Shown: positions 28,193 to 37,221, counted from the first letter of the stretch. The stretch is 64,000 bases of DNA from an uncultured Corynebacterium sp. (GCF_946222985.1 NZ_CAMIFY010000004.1:25034-89033); one strand, 5' to 3'. Program-made: numbers and translations. Notes: generated from the sequence alone by a model not told the origin.

Positions 28193-28603
28193 ATGAGCAC
28201 CGTCTTCACGAAGATCATCAACGGCGAGATCCCGGGCCGATTCGTCTACCGGGACGAGCGGGTCGTCGCCTTCCTGACCATCGAGCCGGTGGCGCTGGGC
28301 CATACGCTGGTCGTTCCCGTCGAGGAAGTCGACAAGTGGACCGACGCGGACCCGGCCCTGTGGACGCACATGAACGAGGTGGCGCAGAAGGTCGGCGCGG
28401 CCGTGGTCGAGTCCTTCGACGCACCGCGGGCCGGCTACCTCATCGCCGGATTCGAAGTGCCGCACGCCCACATCCACGTCTTCCCCGCGTCCGACATGAG
28501 CGGGTTCAACCTCGCCGGCGTCGACCGCGATCCGGACCCGGCCGCGATGGACGAGGCGGCCGACAAGCTCCGCCGGGCGCTGGGCACCACGGACCTGGCC
28601 TGA
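28193..28603 (+). CDS. HIT-family nucleotide hydrolase
   Basis: 136 residues with the HIT motif His91-x-His93-x-His95 in EVPHAHIHVFPASD, and an N-terminal FTKIINGEIPGRFVYRDERVVAF typical of HINT-like proteins. These enzymes hydrolyse adenosine phosphoramidates or AP4A-type dinucleotides in the cytoplasm. TACCCT at 28180-28185 ends 7 nt before the ATG, so the transcript is probably leaderless. The TGA overlaps the ATG of the following lipase gene (TGATG), giving a three-gene unit with two lipases. Confidence 0.92.
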   Translation: MSTVFTKIINGEIPGRFVYRDERVVAFLTIEPVALGHTLVVPVEEVDKWTDADPALWTHMNEVAQKVGAAVVESFDAPRAGYLIAGFEVPHAHIHVFPASDMSGFNLAGVDRDPDPAAMDEAADKLRRALGTTDLA

Positions 28604-29829
28604 TGGCGGACCAGACACCGCAGATTCCCTACGCGACGTACCGCGCCCGCCGCGGCATCTTCGGGGACGACTGGCGGGCCACGGTGTCGCCCAAGCGCCC
28701 CTGGCCGGTGGTGCTTCTCCACGGCACCGGGCACGCCAAGGGCGTGTGGGAGGACCTCGGCAGCGAGCTGCGAGAGGACGGCTGGGCCGTGTTCGCCCCG
28801 GATTACGGCTACCGGGCCACGGGGCCGCTGACCGAATCGATGGATCAGCTCTCCGCCTACATCGAGCAGGTGCTGTCGGCCACCGGCGGGCGGCGCGCGA
28901 TCGTCGTCGGGCACTCGCAGGGCGGGTTGCTGTCGACGTTGCTGTCGTTCCGCAGCCCGCAGTTCACCCGCCACGTCGTCTGCCTGGCGGCGCCGAACCA
29001 CGGGACGTCGCTCGGCGGCGTCGCGTCCGGGCTGCTGAAAATTCCGGGGACGAAGACGCTGGTCAACAACTTCGTGCAGAGCTACTGGGGCACCTCCGGC
29101 ATCGAGCAGCTGACCGGCTCGCCGCTGCTGGAGGACATCGCACGCCGCGACGTCACCGCCCCCGGCGTGACCTACACGTGCATCGCCAGCCGCACCGACC
29201 AGCTGATCAACCCGCCGTCGTCGTGCTTCCTCGATGACGGCGGCCAGGGCACCGTGGACAACATCTGGGTCCAGGATCGGTTCCCGCAGGCGGTGGTCCT
29301 CCACGAGCACGTGGCCACGGACCGCCGGGTGCGGGCGATGATTCGCGAAGCACTGCTGGGCCTGGTCAACGAGTCCTTCGCCGGGGCGGCCTTCGTCGCC
29401 GCGGACGAACACGATTCCTCGAGTTCCGACGACCGCGCCGACGCGGCGCGCAAGGAGCTCGGCGACGGCATCGGCCCCGATGGCGACGGATCGACGGGAC
29501 CGAACTTCGCGTCCGTGCTGTCGGCGCTGATGTACTGGGAGGGATTCTCCGAATGGGCGGGCCGAGCGGGCCTGACCGGCCTGCAGGAATTCGCCGACGC
29601 CAAGACGACCGGGTCGAAGTTCAAGTGGAGGCGCGGCGGCTCCGATGATGCCGAAAACGCCGAAGCCCTGGATGAGGGTGACGAGGCGGACGGCGACGTG
29701 CCGGCCGCCGACGTCGTCGAAGCGGGCGAGCCCCTTGACTCGGACGGCGAGTCGGGCCCGGCCGGCCAGGCAGGGGAAAACGGCACATTCGACGTTCCCG
29801 ACGATCCGGGCGAGCCGGACGCGCGGTGA
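28603..29829 (+). CDS. Class-2-type lipase/esterase with acidic tail
   Basis: 408 residues. Residues ~30-270 are an alpha/beta hydrolase related to EstA/lipase class 2: VVLLHGTGHAKGVWEDLG, nucleophile in VVGHSQGGLLST, AAPNHGTSLGG, acid in SRTDQLINP and His in VVLHEHVATD. There is no signal peptide, so it is apparently cytoplasmic or exported by other means. The last ~110 residues are rich in Asp, Glu, Gly and Ala and look disordered. It overlaps the HIT gene by one base and the next lipase at 29829, so it is translated in a coupled series. Confidence 0.82.
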   Translation: MADQTPQIPYATYRARRGIFGDDWRATVSPKRPWPVVLLHGTGHAKGVWEDLGSELREDGWAVFAPDYGYRATGPLTESMDQLSAYIEQVLSATGGRRAIVVGHSQGGLLSTLLSFRSPQFTRHVVCLAAPNHGTSLGGVASGLLKIPGTKTLVNNFVQSYWGTSGIEQLTGSPLLEDIARRDVTAPGVTYTCIASRTDQLINPPSSCFLDDGGQGTVDNIWVQDRFPQAVVLHEHVATDRRVRAMIREALLGLVNESFAGAAFVAADEHDSSSSDDRADAARKELGDGIGPDGDGSTGPNFASVLSALMYWEGFSEWAGRAGLTGLQEFADAKTTGSKFKWRRGGSDDAENAEALDEGDEADGDVPAADVVEAGEPLDSDGESGPAGQAGENGTFDVPDDPGEPDAR

Positions 29830-30659
29830 TGATGAAGCCGCTGCTGTTGCGGTGGCCGCCGCAGGGGTCGTTGCCCGACGGGGTGCTGGACGTGGGGGCC
29901 GCGGGGGCCGTGCGAGCCACGGGGGCCACGGGGGATTCCGTGGACGCGGACTCGTCGGCGGGCCCACCCGTGATCTGCCTCCACGGAACCGTGGCCAACG
30001 GCGGCAACTGGGGGAAACTGGCGGCGATCATGCTGGACCAGGGCCGCACCGTCGTGGCGCCGACCTACGGCGACCGCGGCACCGCCGCCCTGCTCGACAA
30101 TCTCACCGAAATCACCGCCATCACGCGACGGACGCTGGAGATCACCGGAGCACCCCACGTCGACGTGGTCGGACATTCGCAGGGCGGCCTGCTGGCCGGG
30201 CTGATGGTCGCGGAGATGCTGGGCGAGACGGTGGGGACCGGCCCGCCGCTTCCCCCGGGGTCGATCCGGAAAGTCGTGTGCATCTCCGGCTCGCACCGGG
30301 GAGTTCGGGTACCGGCGCTCGTGCCGATCGCGGCGATCCGTGCGACGTTCGGCCCCGCGTTGGCCGACCAGATCACGCTGCGCCGCAGCCAACTCGACGA
30401 GGGACGATCACCCGCAGTAGTGCAGGCAGCCCAAGCCACGGCGACCGCAGATTCGGAGAAGTACCCGCTCCCCGACTGGTTCGACCTGATCACCGACGCC
30501 GACCGGATCGTGCCGGCCGACTGCGCGCTGAGCACCGACGAGTACCCCGGCGCGCGGACGATCCGGCTGGAGGACCGCCTCGGCCGCGGGGTGCCGCATC
30601 ATCGGCAGCCGCATGACGGGGGCGTCGCAAAGCTCATTTCGGAACTCCTCGCCCCCTGA
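29829..30659 (+). CDS. Second lipase-like alpha/beta hydrolase
   Basis: 276 residues, a shorter relative of the preceding lipase: VICLHGTVANGGNWGKLA, nucleophile in VVGHSQGGLLAGL, VVCISGSHRGV and acid in ITDADRIVPAD. The His is probably in the GVPHHRQPHDGG segment. Three start codons lie together (GTG 29826, ATG 29829, ATG 29832); ATG 29829 overlaps the previous stop as TGATG. The tandem pair probably arose by duplication, followed by loss of the acidic tail. A hairpin at 30677-30699 follows. Confidence 0.78.
   Translation: MMKPLLLRWPPQGSLPDGVLDVGAAGAVRATGATGDSVDADSSAGPPVICLHGTVANGGNWGKLAAIMLDQGRTVVAPTYGDRGTAALLDNLTEITAITRRTLEITGAPHVDVVGHSQGGLLAGLMVAEMLGETVGTGPPLPPGSIRKVVCISGSHRGVRVPALVPIAAIRATFGPALADQITLRRSQLDEGRSPAVVQAAQATATADSEKYPLPDWFDLITDADRIVPADCALSTDEYPGARTIRLEDRLGRGVPHHRQPHDGGVAKLISELLAP
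30623..30633 (-). repeat. Dispersed word GCTTTGCGACG, copy 6
   Basis: Near the 3' end of the second lipase gene, encoding Val-Ala-Lys with GCA. Confidence 0.7.
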
Positions 30660-30676
30660 TCACCGGGCCCCGACGA

Positions 30677-30699
30677 CCCCGGCCGCCCTACGGCCGGGG
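30677..30699. terminator. Short GC hairpin at the poxB/lipase convergent ends
   Basis: CCCCGGCCG (30677-30685) pairs with CGGCCGGGG (30691-30699) around a five-base loop. It overlaps the poxB stop codon (30688-30690) and lies 18 bases after the lipase stop. It has no T-run, so termination is plausible but unproven. Confidence 0.5.
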
Positions 30700-32427
30700 C
30701 ACGTTGCGCAGGTTCGCCCTGGCCATCTCGATCATCTTGCCCACGCCGCCATCGAGGACGGTGCGCACGGACGCCTTGGTGAACCCCGCGACCTGCTCGA
30801 GCGAGATCTCCGGCGGCATCGACAGGGCGTCGGGGTCGGTGACGACGTCGATGAGCACCGGCTCGTCGCGCGACAACGCGTCGGCGAGCTGGGCGCGCAT
30901 CTTCTTCGGGTCGGTGATCCGCACCGACCGCATGCCCATGGCGGCGGCGATGGCGGCGTAATCGACGTCGTCGTGGTCGGTGCCGTAATCGGGCATGCCC
31001 TCGACGAGCATCTCCAGCTTGACCATGCCGAGCGAGGAGTTGTTGAACACGACGGTCTTCACCGGCAGGCCCGAGCGGCGCACGGTGAGCAGCTCGCCGA
31101 GCAGCATCGACAGGCCGCCGTCGCCGGACATCGAGATGACCTGGCGATTCGGGTCCGCCGCCTGCGCGCCGATGGCGTGCGGCAGAGCGTTGGCCATCGT
31201 GCCGTGGCGCCAGGAACCCAGGACGCGGCGGCGACCGTTGGGCGTGAGGTAGCGGGCGGCCCACACGTTGCACATGCCGGTGTCGACGGTGAACACGGCG
31301 TCGTCGGTGGCCAGCTCGTCGAGCACGCGGGCGACGAACTCCGGGTGGATCGGCGTCATGTCCTCGACGTCGTGGGCGTAGGCCTCGACGACCTTCTCCA
31401 GTTCGCGCTCGTGGTGGCGCAGCATCTTGACCAGGAAGGAGTCGTCGGTCTTCTCCCGCACCTGCGGCAGCAGCGCGCGGATGGTCTCCCCGACGTCACC
31501 GTGGACGGGATGGGCGACGGTGGTGCGTCGACCGAGGTTCGCGGCGTTGGAGTCGACCTGCGCCACGTTGTCGGACGGCAGGAAATCGGTGTACGGGAAG
31601 TCGGTGCCGAGCATGATGAACAGGTCGGCGTCGTCCATCGCCTTCTGCAGCCCGCCGTAGCCGAGCAGCCCGGACATGCCCATGTCGTGGGGGTTGTCGT
31701 GCTGGATGATCTCCTTGCCGCCGAGCGAATGCCCGACGGGGGCCTTGAGCAGGCGCGCCAGTTCGAGGACCTCGTCGCGGGAGCCGGCCGCGCCGGCACC
31801 GACCATGAAGGTCACGGTCTCCGCGTCGTTGATGGCCCGTGCCAGGTCGCTGACCTGGCGGGGATCGGGCTTGACGACGCCGTCGCCCGCCACCACCTTC
31901 GAGGCCAACGCCGGTGCCGCCACCGCGTCTTCCGAGGCGAGGTCACCGGGCATGACGAGCACGGAGACGCCGTGGCCGGCCATGGTCGACTGGATGGCGC
32001 TGTGCAGGATCTTCGCGCCCTGCTCGGTGGAGTTGACCATCTCGCAGTAGCCCGAGCACTCCTGGAAGATCTTCTCCGGGTGGGTTTCCTGGAAGAAGTT
32101 GGAGCCGATCATCGCCGACGGGATGTGCGAGGCGATGGCGAGGACCTTCGCGCCGTTGCGGTGCGCGTCGTACAGGCCCTGGATGAGGTGGGTGTTGCCG
32201 GGGCCGCAGGAGGCGGCGCACACGGCGAGTTCGCCGGTCATCAGCGATTCGGCACCGGCGGCGAAGGCGGCGGATTCCTCGTTGTGGACGTGGATCCACT
32301 CGACGTCGTCGTTTTGCCGCACGGCGTCGACGACGGGGTTGAGGCTGTCGCCGACCAGGCCGTAGATGCGCCGCACCCCCTGCGCCGCGAGGGTCTCGAC
32401 CAGTTGATGTGCGTAATTTCGACTCAT
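30688..32427 (-). CDS. poxB: Pyruvate:quinone oxidoreductase
   Basis: 579 residues, the length I recall for C. glutamicum Pqo. It is a thiamine-diphosphate enzyme: the N-terminal PYR domain has GLVGDSLNP and HNEESAAFAAGAES, the middle domain binds FAD, and the C-terminal PP domain has GDGGLSMLLGEL ... FNNSSLG. The C-terminal tail VLDGGVGKMIEMARANLRNV fits the membrane-binding helix. It oxidises pyruvate to acetate and CO2 and feeds electrons to menaquinone, mainly in slow growth or stationary phase. GGGGAAAGG lies nine bases before the ATG. Confidence 0.93.
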   Translation of the reverse strand: MSRNYAHQLVETLAAQGVRRIYGLVGDSLNPVVDAVRQNDDVEWIHVHNEESAAFAAGAESLMTGELAVCAASCGPGNTHLIQGLYDAHRNGAKVLAIASHIPSAMIGSNFFQETHPEKIFQECSGYCEMVNSTEQGAKILHSAIQSTMAGHGVSVLVMPGDLASEDAVAAPALASKVVAGDGVVKPDPRQVSDLARAINDAETVTFMVGAGAAGSRDEVLELARLLKAPVGHSLGGKEIIQHDNPHDMGMSGLLGYGGLQKAMDDADLFIMLGTDFPYTDFLPSDNVAQVDSNAANLGRRTTVAHPVHGDVGETIRALLPQVREKTDDSFLVKMLRHHERELEKVVEAYAHDVEDMTPIHPEFVARVLDELATDDAVFTVDTGMCNVWAARYLTPNGRRRVLGSWRHGTMANALPHAIGAQAADPNRQVISMSGDGGLSMLLGELLTVRRSGLPVKTVVFNNSSLGMVKLEMLVEGMPDYGTDHDDVDYAAIAAAMGMRSVRITDPKKMRAQLADALSRDEPVLIDVVTDPDALSMPPEISLEQVAGFTKASVRTVLDGGVGKMIEMARANLRNVPRP

Positions 32428-32592
32428 GTTGCCGCGCCTTTCCCCGTGTTCGTTCGGCCCCCCTCCGGGGCCGGGGTGAACCGGCGATCCGGGCGGGTGA
32501 CCGTGATTAATCGGTGATGACCACGGTACCCGCGGTTATGAATGAATGCCGCAGGGGAAGCTGAGGAAAGGCGAAGCGGTTGGGTGGCACCC

Positions 32593-33435
32593 CTAGTACT
32601 TGTCCAGGGAATCGCGCGCCGCGGCGACCTCGGCCAGCAGCGACTTCGCCTCGTCGCCGGGGTGGTCGGCGGTGAGCGCCTCGATGACGACGTCGGGCAA
32701 GCCGGCGGCTTCGTAGTCGGCCAGGCTGACGTCGCCGAGGTCCAGGACCCCGTCGAGCCAGGCCACGGCACGTGCCTCCGGGCGGACGCACCGACGCGCC
32801 ATGCGCTCATGGCGGGTCAGGCGCTCGCGATTGTCGGGGCCGCGCAGGCCCAGGCGCGCGAGGGTGCGGCCCGCGGCGATGAGGTTCTCGCCGGCGACGT
32901 GCTCGATCTGGGCCGGGTTGGCCGGGGGCTTGCCGATGCCGCGCCGACGCACGTACAGGTCCTGCTGCCCGATGCCGACGATGCCGCCGTCGCGGTCGCG
33001 GATGACGGAGGTGTAGGGCACCACCGTCGAATAGCCGCCCTCGGTTTCGTCGAGGATCCGGGCCACCAGGGCGTCGTCGGCCTCGACCTCGAGGTACGCG
33101 CCGCGGCGACCGGGCTGGATGTACTCGAACGACCCGGTGCGGGTCCACGCCTCGTACTTGCCGACGCCGAGACGCTGCATCACCAGCGTGCCGAACAGCA
33201 CGTCGGTCATGGAGAACAGCGTGCCGCCGAAGGCCGCGCCGTGCATGTTGGCGTTGAGCCGGTTGAGGCGCAGCTCCAGGCGGCCGCGCGACCAGTCGTC
33301 GGCGATGTGCGTGATGCGGATGCCCATGGCGAACAGCGGCGGCCATCCGTTGAGCAGGTGGCGGAGGCGATTCGGCGTCAGCGAATTGCCGGCCAACTTC
33401 ACCAGTGTGCGTCGAAGCGAGGGTCCCGTCGTCAT
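32593..33435 (-). CDS. DUF4442 hotdog-fold protein (thioesterase-like)
   Basis: 280 residues. The first ~155 match the DUF4442/PaaI-like hotdog group (RLELRLNRLNANMHGAAFGGTLFSMTD ... AWTRTGSFEYIQPGRRGAYLEVE), where NxHG(A)xFGG is the acyl-CoA thioesterase-type motif. The C-terminal ~120 residues are charged and unassigned. A role in acyl-CoA hydrolysis or binding is inferred only from the fold. TAGGCT on the minus strand (33449-33444) ends 8 nt before the ATG, suggesting a leaderless transcript. It stands 165 bp from poxB on the same strand. Confidence 0.75.
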   Translation of the reverse strand: MTTGPSLRRTLVKLAGNSLTPNRLRHLLNGWPPLFAMGIRITHIADDWSRGRLELRLNRLNANMHGAAFGGTLFSMTDVLFGTLVMQRLGVGKYEAWTRTGSFEYIQPGRRGAYLEVEADDALVARILDETEGGYSTVVPYTSVIRDRDGGIVGIGQQDLYVRRRGIGKPPANPAQIEHVAGENLIAAGRTLARLGLRGPDNRERLTRHERMARRCVRPEARAVAWLDGVLDLGDVSLADYEAAGLPDVVIEALTADHPGDEAKSLLAEVAAARDSLDKY

Positions 33436-33516
33436 GATCGTTCAGCCTAGGCGGCGCGCGTCGCGCCATGGGCGACGGGGCGGAAATGAACGGAAATAGA
33501 CGTAAATGGGTGTGGA

Positions 33517-33939
33517 TCAGGCCGACCGAGGATCCGCGTCGAGGTCGTCGAGGACCTTCATGATCCGCCCGCGCAGATCGTCGCGCAGGCGGCGGTAGCG
33601 CTCGAGGCCGTCGACGCCGTCGTCGGCCGGGTCGTGGATCTCCCACCGCTGCGTCTCGACGTCCGGCGCCACGTGCTCGGAGACGTCGATGTCGCCGAGG
33701 ATCACGACGACGTCGTACCTGTCGGCCAACGAGGGCGTGAGCTGCAGCGGATCACCATCGCACCGGGCGCCGATCTCGGCGCACGCCTGGCGCGCGTCTT
33801 CGTCGACCCCGCGGTCGGTCGGGTCGACGTCGATGCCGGCCGAGGTCACGGTCAGAGACGGGGCGACGTGCCGCGTCAGCCCCTCGGCGATGCGCGACAT
33901 CCCCATGTTCGCACCGCTGACGTACAAAACTCCGGACAT
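33517..33939 (-). CDS. Low-molecular-weight phosphatase/ArsC-like protein with a broken P-loop
   Basis: 140 residues of the low-molecular-weight protein tyrosine phosphatase / thioredoxin-type arsenate reductase fold. The N-terminal strand and loop VLYVSGANMGMSRIAEGL align with the C-x5-R-S P-loop, but the Cys is Ser8 and the Arg is Met14. The far general-acid loop is kept (WEIHDPADD), followed by RYRRLRDDLRGRI. Loss of both P-loop residues should abolish phosphatase and arsenate reductase chemistry. It may be a binding or regulatory pseudo-enzyme. A longer start at 33978 is possible, but ATG 33939 begins the fold and follows AGGGG. Confidence 0.75.
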   Translation of the reverse strand: MSGVLYVSGANMGMSRIAEGLTRHVAPSLTVTSAGIDVDPTDRGVDEDARQACAEIGARCDGDPLQLTPSLADRYDVVVILGDIDVSEHVAPDVETQRWEIHDPADDGVDGLERYRRLRDDLRGRIMKVLDDLDADPRSA

Positions 33940-34093
33940 CGTCGACACCCCTGCCTTTCGCTTCCTCGCGCGGCGCATGTTCGCGCCGCCGAACAGCGGG
34001 GACGGCGCCTCATGGCGGCCCTGGTGCGTCCCCCTCCGGCGACGCCCCCAGCATAGATGCTTTTGGCCCGTTGAGCACCCTTCGTCGGGTGCC

Positions 34094-34104
34094 GCTTTAC
34101 GACG
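34094..34104 (+). repeat. Dispersed word GCTTTACGACG, copy 7
   Basis: Intergenic, just past the stop of the anchored unknown protein. Confidence 0.75.
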
Positions 34105-34113
34105 GCCCGGCGG

Positions 34114-34842
34114 TTACGGTGCCGCGGACCAGAGCGTGGCCATGGTGCCGTCTTCGGCGGTGCAGCGCAGGACCTCGTCGGCGATCGGTCGGCACTGGTA
34201 GGCGTGTCCGGCGGCGTTGACGTCGCGCGGCGCGGACAGCATGTCGTCGCCTGCCGGGTCGGCGACGAACAGTGCGCCGACCAGGCGGAAGGCGTCGCCG
34301 CAGAGGTGCTCGGACTCGGCGCGGGTGGTCTCGCCGTCGACGCCCTCGGCCAGCGTGGTGCCGATGTGGCTCATGCCGAAGCCGTTGCCGGTGGCGCACA
34401 CGAGCACGTCCTCGTCCTCGAGTTGGACGACGTCGCCGCGCACCGCGTAGCTGGTGCGCCCCTCGGAGCTGCCCTCCCCCGACTCGGGGTTCGGGCGGGC
34501 GGGGGCGGCGTCGGCGTCCCGGCCGGTGGCCTCGGACTCGGTCGCACCGGTGCCGTCGGTCTCGCCGGCCTCGCTCGTTTCGTCCGCGGGGGCCAGGGAA
34601 CCGAGCGAACCGGCGTCGAGGCTCGACGAGCCGAACAGCGCCTGGTCGTAGGCGACTTCGGTGGCCGCCTCGGTCGACGCGGACTCATGGCCGACGGCGG
34701 TGCCGGCGAAGAAGCCGGCACCGGTCAACGCCAGGGCGCCCAGGGCGGCGCCGACCTTGGCGCCGAGACGGCGCCCCTTCGGGGATCCCGCACCCGTGGC
34801 GGGGATGACCTGCGGCCGTCGCGAAAACTCGTGTTCCGGCAT
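34114..34842 (-). CDS. Membrane-anchored protein of unknown function
   Basis: 242 residues. A short basic N-terminus (~28) is followed by one hydrophobic helix (VGAALGALALTGAGFFAGTAVG), a long Glu/Thr/Ala/Ser-rich linker (~55-130), and a C-terminal domain of ~110 with four Cys (VCATGNGFG, HLCGDAF, YQCRPIAD, LRCTAEDG) that probably form disulfides outside the membrane. The family is not recognised. AGGGAGGG is seven bases upstream of the ATG, and TATGAT on the minus strand (34888-34883) is a good -10 giving a leader of about 35 nt. Confidence 0.65.
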   Translation of the reverse strand: MPEHEFSRRPQVIPATGAGSPKGRRLGAKVGAALGALALTGAGFFAGTAVGHESASTEAATEVAYDQALFGSSSLDAGSLGSLAPADETSEAGETDGTGATESEATGRDADAAPARPNPESGEGSSEGRTSYAVRGDVVQLEDEDVLVCATGNGFGMSHIGTTLAEGVDGETTRAESEHLCGDAFRLVGALFVADPAGDDMLSAPRDVNAAGHAYQCRPIADEVLRCTAEDGTMATLWSAAP

Positions 34843-34940
34843 GCGCCCTCCCTGGCTGATGACCGTCGATTCCAACACCCGGATCATACGACATTTCTGT
34901 GACGATTGATACTGGTGAGACTAATGGTATGAATGTGAAA

Positions 34941-34976
34941 CCCCCGTCACCCGGCCCGGCGGGCGGATGACGGGGG
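34941..34976 (-). terminator. Hairpin after the acyl-CoA ligase gene
   Basis: CCCCCGTCA (34941-34949) pairs with TGACGGGGG (34968-34976), with further pairing inside. On the minus strand the stem is followed by TTTCAC. It lies 39 bases past the ligase stop. Confidence 0.6.
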
Positions 34977-35014
34977 CGCTCGACGGCGTCGTGAAGCCAA
35001 CTCCGTAAAGCGAA

Positions 35015-36898
35015 TTACGCGTCGTTCTCCCAGTACTCCCGGGCCCGGCGCAGATCGACCGGAGCCTTCGGATCGGTCTCGGCCTCGGGGCGCGCCAGCT
35101 CACTGGTGCGCAATTCCACGCGGCGGATCTTGCCGGAGGTGGTCTTGGGCAGGTCGTCGGCGAATTCCAGGCGACGGACACGCTTGAATCCGGCCAGGCG
35201 GTCGGCGGTGTGCGCCATGATCGACTTCGCCGTCTCCGCGTTCTCCTCGGCACCGGCGGCCAGGCGCACCACGCCCTTGGGCACGGCCAGGCGCAGCGGA
35301 TCCGGCGACGGGATCACCGCGGCCTCGACCACCGCCGGATGCTCCAGCAGCACCGACTCCAGCTCGAACGGCGAGATGCGGTAATCGGAGGCCTTGAACA
35401 CGTCGTCGATGCGGCCCTCGAAGGTGATGTAGCCGTTCTCGTCGCGAATGCCCCGGTCGCCGGTGTGATAGTGCCCGTCGAACATCACGGCGCCGGTCTT
35501 GGCCTCGTCCTCGTGGTAGCCCGGCGTGAGGAACAGCGGATGGCCGTCCATGACCACGCAGATCTCGCCGTCGTCGACGAGCTCGCCGGTCTCCGGGTCG
35601 ACGAGCACGATGTCGACGCCCGGGCACGGCCGCCCCATCGAACCGGGATGCACCCGCTGGCCCGGCGAGTTGCACACCAGGGCCGTGGTCTCCGTCTGGC
35701 CGTAGCCGTCGCGGATGGTCACGCCCCAGTCCCGCTCGACCTGCGCGATGACCTCCGGGTTGAGCGGCTCGCCGGCGCCGAGGGCCTCGCGCGGGACGCG
35801 GGACATGCCCGTCATGTCGGCCTGGATGAACATGCGCCACACCGTCGGCGGCGCGCAGAACGTGTCCACGCCGCAGCGTTCGAGCTGGGCCATCAGGGCC
35901 GCGGCGTCGAAACGGTCGGTGTTGTAGATGAAGATGCACGCCTCCGCCGACCACGGCGCGAACACCTGCGACCACGAGTGCTTCGCCCAGCCGGGCTGCG
36001 AGATGGACATGTGCACGTCACCGGGCTGCACGCCCAGCCAGTACATCGTGGTCAACGTGCCCACCGGGTAGCTGGCGTGGGTGTGGGCGACGAGCTTCGG
36101 CTTCGAGGTGGTGCCGGAGGTGAAGTAGAGGAGGAGCAGATCGTCGGGGCGCGTGGGGCCGTCGGCCTCGAATTCGTCGGAGGCCAGGTAGGCGTCGTGG
36201 AAGTTGAGCACGGGCACGCTCGGCATGCGGCCGTCGCCGGTGATCGGTTCCTGGTCCTCGTCGGCGGCGAGGATGGTCACGTCGTCGTCCGGGCAGACGT
36301 CGGCGAAGCGGTCGAGGTAGCGCCGCGAGGTGACGACCATCGAGATCCGCGCCCGCTCCAGGCGCTCGGGGGTCTCCGCCGCGGGCAGCTGGATCGACGC
36401 GGGGCTGACGACGGCGCCGAGCTTCATCGCGGCCAGCAGCGTTTCCCACAGTTCGACCTGGTTGTCGAGCATGAGCATGATGCGATCGCCGCGGCCGACG
36501 CCGAGGCCGCGCAGGTGGTTGGCCACGCGGTTGGAGCGGCGGCGCATCGCGTCGAAGGAGTAGATGGCCTCGGAGCCGTCGGGTTCGACGATCCACAGCG
36601 CCGGTTCCGGATTGTGAAACGCGATGACGTCGAACCAGTTCAGCGCCCAGTTGAAGTCCTCGAGCTCGGGCCATTCGAAGGCCTCGCGGGCGTGGTCGTA
36701 GTCGGCGCGGGTGGCCAGCAGCGTGTCGCGGGCGGCGCGGAAGGCCTCCGAGTCGCGGGTGTGGCCGGGAGTGCTCAGGCGGTCGTCGTGCTGGTCGGGG
36801 GCGTTGACGAGGCCGGGCGTGCGCCGGCGCGGCTGGTGCGGTGCGCCCGGATGGACGGTGCGGTCGAGTCCGGGGGCTGCGGTGACGGAAGCGTTCAT
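35015..36898 (-). CDS. Acyl-CoA synthetase (AMP-forming, medium-chain type)
   Basis: 627 residues of the ANL superfamily. The order of motifs is complete: P-loop YFTSGTTSKPKLVAHTH, DGYGQTETT, GHYHTGDRG, FKASDYRISPFELE and the C-terminal catalytic Lys in LPKTTSGKIRR. The N-terminal FNWALNWFDVIAFHNPEPALW resembles medium-chain ligases. It would activate a carboxylic acid to acyl-CoA through an acyl-adenylate. GTG 36964 would add 22 residues but has no ribosome site; ATG 36898 follows AAGGATCC and is preferred. The ~70-residue N-terminal extension is low-complexity. Confidence 0.87.
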   Translation of the reverse strand: MNASVTAAPGLDRTVHPGAPHQPRRRTPGLVNAPDQHDDRLSTPGHTRDSEAFRAARDTLLATRADYDHAREAFEWPELEDFNWALNWFDVIAFHNPEPALWIVEPDGSEAIYSFDAMRRRSNRVANHLRGLGVGRGDRIMLMLDNQVELWETLLAAMKLGAVVSPASIQLPAAETPERLERARISMVVTSRRYLDRFADVCPDDDVTILAADEDQEPITGDGRMPSVPVLNFHDAYLASDEFEADGPTRPDDLLLLYFTSGTTSKPKLVAHTHASYPVGTLTTMYWLGVQPGDVHMSISQPGWAKHSWSQVFAPWSAEACIFIYNTDRFDAAALMAQLERCGVDTFCAPPTVWRMFIQADMTGMSRVPREALGAGEPLNPEVIAQVERDWGVTIRDGYGQTETTALVCNSPGQRVHPGSMGRPCPGVDIVLVDPETGELVDDGEICVVMDGHPLFLTPGYHEDEAKTGAVMFDGHYHTGDRGIRDENGYITFEGRIDDVFKASDYRISPFELESVLLEHPAVVEAAVIPSPDPLRLAVPKGVVRLAAGAEENAETAKSIMAHTADRLAGFKRVRRLEFADDLPKTTSGKIRRVELRTSELARPEAETDPKAPVDLRRAREYWENDA

Positions 36899-37180
36899 GG
36901 CGGATCCTTGTGCGTCGGAGGCGTCGGGGGCGTCGCGGCGGGCGACGATCGTGGCGTGGGTCACATTTTGCGTGAATGACGACTAACCGACAAGGGTTCC
37001 CCCACGAAAATTCTTCGCGGGGGTGAATGGCCATTAACTGAAAATGGCGCGGGCGTTGCTGGTCACGGCATTTTTGCTTTGCGACGCCCCGGTTTCGCGT
37101 GGGGGTGGGCGGGCACGAGGGTGCCGGGGAGCTGATGGAGGCCGGGAAGATCCGGCGCATCCGGGATATCCGGGAAAAGG
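36899..37180. other. Gap between ligase gene and tRNA-Thr
   Basis: No gene is visible. An imperfect inverted repeat (36999-37008 with 37014-37023, one mismatch) lies upstream of the ligase gene and could be part of its control region. A copy of GCTTTGCGACG is at 37076-37086. Short CCGGG/ATCCGGG palindromes at 37143-37175 resemble those at 17045-17090. Confidence 0.5.
37076..37086 (+). repeat. Dispersed word GCTTTGCGACG, copy 8
   Basis: Intergenic, between the acyl-CoA ligase and tRNA-Thr, preceded by a T-run. Confidence 0.75.
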
Positions 37181-37214
37181 AGTGGCCCGGGACGCCATCG
37201 CGTCCCGGGCCACT
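37181..37214 (-). terminator. Terminator of tRNA-Thr
   Basis: A perfect 14-bp stem (37181-37194 with 37201-37214) and six-base loop begin eight bases past the tRNA 3' end. On the minus strand the stem is followed by CCTTTTCC. Confidence 0.85.
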
Positions 37215-37221
37215 GAATCGG

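Noticed and set aside
36999..37023. Terminator-like inverted repeat upstream of the acyl-CoA ligase
   Set aside because: It has a mismatch, lies before rather than after a gene, and has no T-run in either sense; kept only as a possible control element.
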